6,969 nucleotides of DNA from an uncultured Oscillospiraceae bacterium (GTDB lineage: Bacteria > Bacillota > Clostridia > Oscillospirales > Oscillospiraceae), in assembly GCA_900751035.1 (NCBI GenBank), contig CAADSF010000281.1, positions 1 to 6,969 on the forward strand. Direction: 5' to 3'. The translations under genes were made by a program, and so were the position numbers. Position 1 is the first letter of the stretch; each line of letters starts with the position of its first letter. Of the stretch, positions 1 to 4,323 are shown one piece after another. The notes beneath the pieces were generated by a model that saw only the letters and a list, made by a program, of their open reading frames with translations, was not told where the DNA came from and searched no databases.

Positions 1-417
1 TATGTCGGCGCGGACGTCTTCGGCGAAACGAGCGGCAACTATGTCACGGCCTACGGCCAGTACTGGCCCGCCATCAGCAATGTCGTCGACGTGATCTCCG
101 GTATGCCGTACCCCGACCATTTTGCCCGCAACGGGACCTACCGCCCGTGGGAGCACCCGTATGAGACGCTGCTCGACTGGGCCGAGTCCGCCGCCAAGCG
201 GCAGGCCGAAACGCCCACGCCCGCAGTCGACCGCACCTGGATTCAGGCCTACAACGCCATCCAGCCGCCCTATAACGAATACGGCGTGCAGGAGATCGGC
301 GACGAGATCCGTGCGCTGCGGGAAGAGGGCCTGACCGGCGGGTTCATGGCCTGGAACGCCGCCTGCAGCCTCACCAAGCTCGAAGAGCTGCGCCCGCTGT
401 ATGAGGCGCTGGAATAG
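1..417 (+). CDS. C-terminal part of a DUF4015-type putative glycoside hydrolase (5' end outside window)
   Basis: The frame is open from base 1 and ends at TAG 415-417, giving 138 residues of a longer protein. The visible part matches the end of the putative glycosyl hydrolase family DUF4015 (PF13200), a predicted TIM barrel. Near the start is an ADVFGET segment, then GQYW (19-22), a V-D-V-I-S-G-M-P-Y-P-D-H stretch (29-40), and a W-I-Q-A-Y-N strand (80-85) where the family usually has R-P-W-L-Q-x-F. It finishes with a regular E-I-G-D-E-I-R-A-L helix and G-L-T-G-G-F-M-A-W-N (110-119), the last barrel strand. Family activity is not established, so substrate and reaction cannot be stated. Any signal peptide or membrane anchor would lie upstream of the window. 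The gene converges on the MATE gene, with a hairpin 10 bases after the stop. The ATG at 91 is internal, because homology runs through the codons before it. Confidence 0.85.
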   Translation, partial: YVGADVFGETSGNYVTAYGQYWPAISNVVDVISGMPYPDHFARNGTYRPWEHPYETLLDWAESAAKRQAETPTPAVDRTWIQAYNAIQPPYNEYGVQEIGDEIRALREEGLTGGFMAWNAACSLTKLEELRPLYEALE

Positions 418-427
418 ACATGAGCAT

Positions 428-468
428 GAGCCTCCCCTTACCGCGCACGGCGCGGCAAGGGGAGGCTC
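428..468. terminator. Strong hairpin between convergent genes, possible bidirectional terminator
   Basis: A perfect 12-bp stem (428-439 with 457-468) continues after one A/C mismatch into a 5-bp GC stem (441-445 with 451-455) closed by a 5-base loop. It sits between the stop of the plus-strand hydrolase (417) and the stop of the minus-strand MATE gene (504), where one structure could end both transcripts. Neither side has a clear T run, so classical intrinsic termination is uncertain. It may instead act as a 3'-end stabiliser or be a dispersed palindromic repeat. Confidence 0.5.
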
Positions 469-503
469 TGAGGTATGCGGTTCCTGCCTGATTTCATACA
501 GCT

Positions 504-1754
504 TCAGATATCAGTGCTGTCTGCGTGCGCTGCCCTTTCCCTGCGGCACAGATACGCGTAGTAGAGCAGGCACAAAATGACCTGCACGACGGTTGAGCAG
601 GGGGTTGCGAGGCCGATGTAGAACAGACGCACGTTCGGCAGACGGGACATGGCGAACGACACGGGAATACGGACGCCGAACGCGCCCAGAATGCCCTGCG
701 CCATAACAAAGACCGTCTTGCCGAGGCCGGAGAAATAGCCCACGAAGCAGAACAGGAACGAGGTCAGCAGGCAGTCGATGGCGTAGGCCTTGAGATAGTC
801 CGCCGCTTCGAGAATGACGGCCCGGTCGTTTGCGAAGATCCCGGCGAGCAGGTCGCCGTGGAAGAAGTTAAAATAGAACACGAACACGCTGATGCACAGC
901 GAGACAATAACGCCGCAGCGCAGCGCTTTTTTTGCGCGCTCCGGCTTCCCTGCGCCCGTATTCTGCGCGACGAACGCGGATACGGACTGCGAAAACGCAG
1001 ACGGCAGCAGCATGACAAACGCGCAGACCTTCTCCGCAATGCCCATACCCGCCGACTGCAAAAGGCCGAGCGAGTTGACGATGGCCAGAATGACCAGAAA
1101 CGACACGCCGACCAGCACATCCTGCAGCGCAATGGGGATGCCGAGCCGCAGGATTCCGGCTGTGAGCGGCCGGTCAAAGCGCAGCTGCTCCTTACGGAAC
1201 GTAAAGGGAAGCTTGCGGCGCACGATGACGAACAGGGACAGGATTACGCTGACCGCCTGCGCAAACACCGTCGCGAGCGCCGCGCCGGCTGCGCCCATCT
1301 GGAACACATCCACCAGCAGCAGATCGCCGAAGATGTTCGTGACGCACGCGATGGCGACCGTGATGAGCGGCATTTTTGAATCGCCCAGCCCGCGGAAGAC
1401 GCTGCCGATGACGTTGAACGCCACAATGAACAGTGTGCCCGCTGCGCAGATGCGCACATACTGCGTCGTGGGGGCGAACGCCTCCTCCGGGGCCTGCAGC
1501 AGACGGCAGAACGGCTCGGTCAGCACGGTGAGCAGCGCGGTCAGCGCAAGCGCGACGCACACGAACAGGCAGATCGCGCTTCCGACGACGCTCCCGGCCT
1601 CGTCCGGCTTGCCCTCGCCGATCTTCTGGCCCAGCAGGACGGTTACGCCCGTTGTCAGCCCGACGAGCAGCGACGTGACGAGCTGCATGGCCTGACTGCC
1701 GGTTGAGACGGCGGAGATATCCGCCGTGCCCGCGAATTTTCCGACGACAATCAA
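504..1754 (-). CDS. MATE-family multidrug/cation exporter, N-terminally truncated (TTG start proposed)
   Basis: This is a membrane exporter of the MATE family, which expels cationic drugs or metabolites in exchange for Na+ or H+. From V-D-L-I-V-V-G-K-F-A-G-T onward the protein reads as a normal member. It has a G-L-T-T-G-V-T-V-L-L-G-Q segment in TM2, G-S-V-F-R-G-L-G-D-S-K-M-P between TM4 and TM5, a second half opening with L-G-I-P-I-A-L-Q, then A-F-V-A-Q-N-T-G-A-G-K, and a basic, hydrophilic C-terminus. What is missing is the front: family members carry about 35-45 residues, including most of TM1 (usually ending in N-x-V-D), before this point. The only canonical start with a good ribosome binding site is TTG at 1754 (GGAGG at 1761-1765, 6-base spacer), giving 416 residues without TM1 and without the conserved TM1 Asp. 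The frame is open up to an ATG at 1832, but that codon lies in a terminator hairpin and lacks a ribosome binding site. The gene may be non-functional. MATE identity is secure; the start and activity are not. Confidence 0.8.
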   Translation of the reverse strand: MIVVGKFAGTADISAVSTGSQAMQLVTSLLVGLTTGVTVLLGQKIGEGKPDEAGSVVGSAICLFVCVALALTALLTVLTEPFCRLLQAPEEAFAPTTQYVRICAAGTLFIVAFNVIGSVFRGLGDSKMPLITVAIACVTNIFGDLLLVDVFQMGAAGAALATVFAQAVSVILSLFVIVRRKLPFTFRKEQLRFDRPLTAGILRLGIPIALQDVLVGVSFLVILAIVNSLGLLQSAGMGIAEKVCAFVMLLPSAFSQSVSAFVAQNTGAGKPERAKKALRCGVIVSLCISVFVFYFNFFHGDLLAGIFANDRAVILEAADYLKAYAIDCLLTSFLFCFVGYFSGLGKTVFVMAQGILGAFGVRIPVSFAMSRLPNVRLFYIGLATPCSTVVQVILCLLYYAYLCRRERAAHADSTDI

Positions 1755-1760
1755 ATCGAC

Positions 1761-1765
1761 CCTCC
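1761..1765 (-). promoter_or_regulatory. Ribosome binding site GGAGG, decides the MATE start
   Basis: On the minus strand GGAGG is followed by six bases and then TTG (1752-1754), in frame with the MATE protein. No ATG or GTG lies at a suitable distance in any frame. The site supports a TTG start. It may alternatively be the remnant ribosome binding site of a full-length gene whose first codons were lost. Confidence 0.6.
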
Positions 1766-1779
1766 GATGAACAGAAGCT

Positions 1780-1808
1780 ATTTTAACGGATGCCGCAGAA
1801 AATGTCAA
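1780..1808 (-). promoter_or_regulatory. Near-consensus sigma-70 promoter for the MATE gene
   Basis: Read on the minus strand, TTGACA (1803-1808) and TAAAAT (1780-1785) are separated by exactly 17 bases. The -35 box is perfect and the -10 box differs from TATAAT at one position. A start about 7 bases downstream would give a leader of roughly 20 bases containing the GGAGG site. The promoter begins 10 bases past the terminator hairpin of the upstream symporter, so it is insulated from that transcript. It drives only the truncated MATE frame. Confidence 0.75.
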
Positions 1809-1818
1809 GAGACAGAAC

Positions 1819-1846
1819 GCCCGCCCTGCCATGCGGCAGGGCGGGC
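1819..1846 (-). terminator. GC-rich hairpin, probable terminator of the symporter gene
   Basis: A perfect 12-bp inverted repeat (1819-1830 with 1835-1846) closes a 4-base loop. It starts 22 bases after the symporter stop. In the minus direction the following bases are pyrimidine-rich (GTTCTGTCTCTT) but not a clean T run, and the preceding bases are A-rich. Termination of the symporter transcript is the simplest reading. On the plus strand the hairpin is followed by a somewhat better T-rich stretch, but no plus-strand gene ends here. Confidence 0.7.
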
Positions 1847-1868
1847 AGTTTCGTTTGGGGAAGGTAAA

Positions 1869-3317
1869 TTACTTGGCTTCCTCGACAACGTAGGCGGAGG
1901 GGGCAGCGGGAACGCCGCGCTTCCACTCGATCAGGTTCACAACATAGAACGTGATGACGGAGACAAGGCTGCCGAAGACGACCGGCATCATAAACCACAG
2001 CGTGCCGCCGTTGGACAGTATCTGCCAGACGACGAAGGCGATGGTGCCGGTGAAGATGGAGATCATGCCGGAGTTTTTCGTGGCCTTTGGTACGGCAAGG
2101 CCGAGGCCGTATGCCGCGAACGGACCTGCGCAGCGGATGCCGAATGCGAAGGTGTTCATGGCGACGAGGGAAACGCCGAACATGGAGATACCCATGGCGA
2201 TGAGCGCCGCGACAACATTGCAGGCACGGGTATAGAAGATGGTCTGCTTGTCGTTCAGCTTCTTCTTTCCGCCGAAGCCGGGATAGATGTCGTTGATGAT
2301 CATCGTGGACATGCACAGCAGGTTGGAGTCTGCAGAGGACATGGTCGCGCAGATGATAGCGGCGGAAATAAGACCAGTGACGATGCCGGGCGCATAGGTG
2401 CCGGTGACGACCATCATGGCGTTGGAGCCGTTCTCGGCAAGGCCGGGCAGCTGATCCTTCAGAGCGAAGGCAGCGAGGCCGAGGAGAGTCGGGAAAATTG
2501 CCATAGCAGCCATGAGGATGGCGCAGAGGAAGGAGGCGCGAACCGCAGTCTTCTCGTCCTTGCAGGTCTCAAAGCGGGAGACCATCTCAGGGCCGCAGAG
2601 GAAGGTGCAGAAGTAGTTGAAGAAGTAGCCGATGATGGAGGCCCAGCCGATCTGGGTCATGTTCAGCTTTTCTCCGGGCAGAGCAGCGGAGATTGCAGAC
2701 CAGCCGCCGGCGTACTTCAGAACGATCGGCGTTGCGATGGCAAGACCGACGAGAATGATGCCAAACTGGATAAGGTCGGAAACCTGATCCGCGATCATGC
2801 CGCCGAAGGTCGTGTAGAAGATGGTGACGAAGCCGGCCAGCAGCAGGCAGACGTTCAGAGGGATCGTCGGGATCAGCGCGTTGATGACAGCACCGGACGC
2901 ACCGATTTGAGAGGAGGTCAGGCAGAACAGCGACAGAACGCTGAGAACTGCCGTGAAGTTGCTGGAGAGTTTGCCGAAGCGGCGGCCAACGACCTCAGGG
3001 ATCGTGATCGCCATGGTCTTGCGGATCTTGGGGGCGAAGTAGGCCAGCGGGATCATGGCAAGAGATGCGGCCAGAACGTACCAGATCGCGCTGACGCCCC
3101 ATGCGCCGAACGCTTTCTGAGCAAGGCCGGTGGTGCTGCCGCCGCCGATGTTGTTGGCAGACAGCGAGAACGCGACCATGAACAGGCCCATTCTGCGGCC
3201 GGCAACGAGATAGTCCGCGCTGCCCTTGATGTTGATCTTGCCGACGACGTAGCCGACAACCATCATGCCGACCATGTACGCAAGAACGATTACCAATGCG
3301 CCAGTTTGGATTTCCAT
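1869..3317 (-). CDS. Sodium:solute symporter (SSS/SLC5 family)
   Basis: Encodes a 482-residue inner-membrane symporter that should take up an organic solute with Na+. Length and about 13 hydrophobic segments fit the family. A-N-N-I-G-G-G-S-T-T-G (54-64) is the unwound first core helix; A54 and I57 align with the Na2-site Ala and Ile of vSGLT. F-G-G-M-I-A-D-Q-V-S-D-L-I-Q-F-G (171-186) is the characteristic family signature. A-T-M-S-S-A-D-S (324-331) carries the Ser pair (S327, S328) of the Na2 site. The substrate cannot be told from sequence: amino acids, pantothenate, sugars and carboxylates are all transported by relatives. The ATG at 3317 is chosen because AGGAGG lies six bases upstream; an in-frame GTG at 3359 would add 14 charged residues and has no good ribosome binding site. 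The gene has its own promoter region, which overlaps the end of the barstar gene, and a hairpin terminator, so it looks like a single-gene unit. No frameshift or missing motif is seen. Confidence 0.93.
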   Translation of the reverse strand: MEIQTGALVIVLAYMVGMMVVGYVVGKINIKGSADYLVAGRRMGLFMVAFSLSANNIGGGSTTGLAQKAFGAWGVSAIWYVLAASLAMIPLAYFAPKIRKTMAITIPEVVGRRFGKLSSNFTAVLSVLSLFCLTSSQIGASGAVINALIPTIPLNVCLLLAGFVTIFYTTFGGMIADQVSDLIQFGIILVGLAIATPIVLKYAGGWSAISAALPGEKLNMTQIGWASIIGYFFNYFCTFLCGPEMVSRFETCKDEKTAVRASFLCAILMAAMAIFPTLLGLAAFALKDQLPGLAENGSNAMMVVTGTYAPGIVTGLISAAIICATMSSADSNLLCMSTMIINDIYPGFGGKKKLNDKQTIFYTRACNVVAALIAMGISMFGVSLVAMNTFAFGIRCAGPFAAYGLGLAVPKATKNSGMISIFTGTIAFVVWQILSNGGTLWFMMPVVFGSLVSVITFYVVNLIEWKRGVPAAPSAYVVEEAK

Positions 3318-3323
3318 AGAGTT

Positions 3324-3329
3324 CCTCCT
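3324..3329 (-). promoter_or_regulatory. Ribosome binding site AGGAGG, decides the symporter start
   Basis: A full AGGAGG sits six bases before the ATG at 3317. This favours that start over the upstream in-frame GTG at 3359. Confidence 0.85.
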
Positions 3330-3377
3330 TGATTTCTCTTTCTTGAACGACTTATTCACAGTTCGTTCATATTGCGT

Positions 3378-3407
3378 ATTTTATCCGACAATGCCGTACT
3401 TTGTAAA
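3378..3407 (-). promoter_or_regulatory. Proximal sigma-70-like promoter of the symporter gene
   Basis: On the minus strand TTTACA (3402-3407) and TAAAAT (3378-3383) are 18 bases apart. A transcript starting about 7 bases downstream would have a leader of roughly 55 bases ending in the AGGAGG site. One arm of the 10-bp inverted repeat and one GACAAT-type repeat lie inside this promoter. Confidence 0.55.
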
Positions 3408-3462
3408 TTGACAATTCGTACAAGGAAAAACGCCTGTTTTCTGACAATATAGACAAAGTACG
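3395..3462. repeat. 10-bp inverted repeat and GACAAT/GTAC direct repeats in the symporter control region
   Basis: CGTACTTTGT at 3395-3404 is the exact reverse complement of the bases at 3453-3462, with 48 bases between. Superimposed on this are three plus-strand GACAAT words, each followed by GTAC: 3387-3399 (3-base gap), 3410-3421 (2-base gap) and 3443-3461 (9-base gap). They overlap both candidate promoters of the symporter. Spaced, related copies around promoters are typical of operators for a dimeric regulator, but no regulator gene is present here and the motif is not one I recognise. Confidence 0.45.
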
Positions 3463-3474
3463 AAAAATGCTCAA
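3446..3474 (-). promoter_or_regulatory. Distal sigma-70-like promoter of the symporter gene
   Basis: On the minus strand TTGAGC (3469-3474) and TATATT (3446-3451) are separated by 17 bases. The -35 box overlaps the barstar stop codon (3471-3473). The second arm of the inverted repeat falls in the spacer. The AT-rich composition here contrasts with the GC-rich coding regions, which supports a promoter region, although such matches also arise by chance. Confidence 0.4.
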
Positions 3475-3752
3475 AAAGTTTTGATATCTTCTTGAATCTG
3501 GATATTTGGATTCTCCCACGCTGCGTCGCGGAAGACGCCGAGCAGCTTTTCCGCATATGGCCCGAGCGCGTCATACAGGCAGCCGGTATGCTCCAACAGG
3601 AGCGTGCACGGCGGCAGATCGGTCAGCACATCGTACAGCGCGTCGAGATTGCGCCCATAGGACGCGGGCAGCGCAAACACACGCGCAAAGCAGTCGTGCG
3701 CGGCTGCGCGGGAGCTCAGCTCCCGGCAGTCGATGTGATAGATCAGTTCCAT
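3471..3752 (-). CDS. Barstar-family ribonuclease inhibitor
   Basis: Encodes a 93-residue cytoplasmic protein of the barstar family (PF01337), close in length to Bacillus barstar (90 residues). It should bind and block the active site of its barnase partner so that the toxic RNase does no harm before export. The diagnostic segment S-Y-G-R-N-L-D-A-L-Y-D (31-41) aligns with the barnase-binding helix of barstar. D37 and D41 match the contact residues Asp35 and Asp39, Y40 replaces Trp38, and D76 in V-F-R-D-A replaces the contact residue Glu76 conservatively. ATG 3752 is preceded by GGAGG with a 9-base spacer, inside the end of the barnase gene, and the two genes overlap by 10 bases, so translation is probably coupled. 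The frame is open up to an ATG at 3887, but those extra residues are arginine-rich antisense-like sequence overlapping barnase codons. No clear terminator follows; the symporter promoter region begins at the stop codon. Confidence 0.93.
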   Translation of the reverse strand: MELIYHIDCRELSSRAAAHDCFARVFALPASYGRNLDALYDVLTDLPPCTLLLEHTGCLYDALGPYAEKLLGVFRDAAWENPNIQIQEDIKTF

Positions 3753-4321
3753 ACGACGGTGCCTCCGTCCACGGTCAGCTCCGTAAACGACGCGTAGTGG
3801 TCGGATGTGTAAAAGTACAGTCCGTCGTTCGAGAAGATCAGCCGTTCCGCTCCGCGGGAGTCCGCGCCGAGCGTGTTGATATCGCATTCGGTGTACGTCC
3901 GGCCCGTTTCCTCCGGCAGGAGGCCCTCGCGGTTGCCGAAGCGGTCGCCGCCGATGGCGGCTCCGGCCTGATACGCTTCCACGCTGCCGCCCTCCCAGCC
4001 GAGCGCACGGGCGTCGGATTTCGTGATATAGTTCTCCGGCAGATGGCCGTAGGCGTCGAGGTACAGAACGACGTGCTCCGCGTCGTAATAATACCCGTGC
4101 TCGTCGACCGTGTCGGCGGTCTGTGTGACCTCCGGGTCTTCGGCGGTCACAAACTGCTCGCCCGATTCGGGCGCCTGCATATCCTCAGACAGCGCCGCGT
4201 CCGCCAGCTCCTGCAGCGTCGTAACGCTGGATTCCACGATCTGCACGGTGTTGCGCACCGTGCAGCCGCCGGACACCAGCAGCATCAGCGCCAGAAGCAG
4301 CGCCAAAATCCGTTTTTTCAT
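3743..4321 (-). CDS. Barnase-type guanyl-preferring ribonuclease with lipoprotein-like signal peptide
   Basis: A 192-residue exported RNase. Residues 1-19 are a signal peptide (M-K-K-R, then a Leu/Ala-rich core) ending at S-G-G-C20, a slightly irregular lipobox, so the mature protein is probably lipid-anchored outside the membrane. Residues 21-74 are an acidic, low-complexity linker. Residues 75-183 are a complete microbial ribonuclease domain very similar to Bacillus amyloliquefaciens barnase. Y-I-T-K-S keeps K101 (barnase Lys27), I-G-G-D-R-F-G-N-R-E-G keeps R131 (Arg59), E145 is the catalytic base (Glu73), R156 and R160 match Arg83 and Arg87, and H175 in S-D-H-Y is the catalytic acid (His102). 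The enzyme should therefore cleave RNA, by family knowledge preferentially after G, via a cyclic phosphate. A Cys (146) follows the catalytic Glu where barnase has Ala. The start has AGGAG at 4329-4333 inside the end of the GH2 gene, with only 2 bases between the genes. Roles could be interbacterial toxicity or scavenging of external RNA. Confidence 0.94.
   Translation of the reverse strand: MKKRILALLLALMLLVSGGCTVRNTVQIVESSVTTLQELADAALSEDMQAPESGEQFVTAEDPEVTQTADTVDEHGYYYDAEHVVLYLDAYGHLPENYITKSDARALGWEGGSVEAYQAGAAIGGDRFGNREGLLPEETGRTYTECDINTLGADSRGAERLIFSNDGLYFYTSDHYASFTELTVDGGTVVWN
3762..3766 (-). promoter_or_regulatory. Ribosome binding site GGAGG of the barstar gene
   Basis: GGAGG lies 9 bases before ATG 3752, inside the last codons of the barnase gene. 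It fixes the barstar start. Having its own site may let the inhibitor be translated well even if barnase translation is poor. Confidence 0.65.
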
Positions 4322-4323
4322 GG

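Noticed and set aside
91..93. ATG at 91 as the start of the first gene
   Set aside because: Family-type residues (A-D-V-F-G-E-T, G-Q-Y-W) precede it in the same open frame.
1755..1832. ATG at 1832 as the MATE start, giving a 442-residue protein
   Set aside because: The codon lies within the symporter terminator hairpin, has no ribosome binding site, and lies upstream of the only good promoter. The extra residues do not resemble MATE TM1, although they are mildly hydrophobic.
1819..1846. The inverted repeat as a transposon end or recombinase site behind the MATE truncation
   Set aside because: There is no transposase, no target-site duplication and no second copy in the window; its position just after the symporter stop is explained by a terminator.
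1767..3332. A 521-residue plus-strand open frame opposite the symporter
   Set aside because: It is a mirror of the symporter gene in GC-rich DNA: Gly/Asp/Arg/His-rich, no recognisable domain, no ribosome binding site, while the minus strand encodes a clear full-length SSS protein.
3318..3359. GTG at 3359 as the symporter start
   Set aside because: It adds 14 charged residues atypical of the family and has no good ribosome binding site, whereas ATG 3317 has AGGAGG at ideal spacing.
3753..3887. ATG at 3887 as the barstar start
   Set aside because: The 45 extra residues are arginine-rich and overlap barnase codons in another frame; ATG 3752 gives the normal barstar length and has a GGAGG site.
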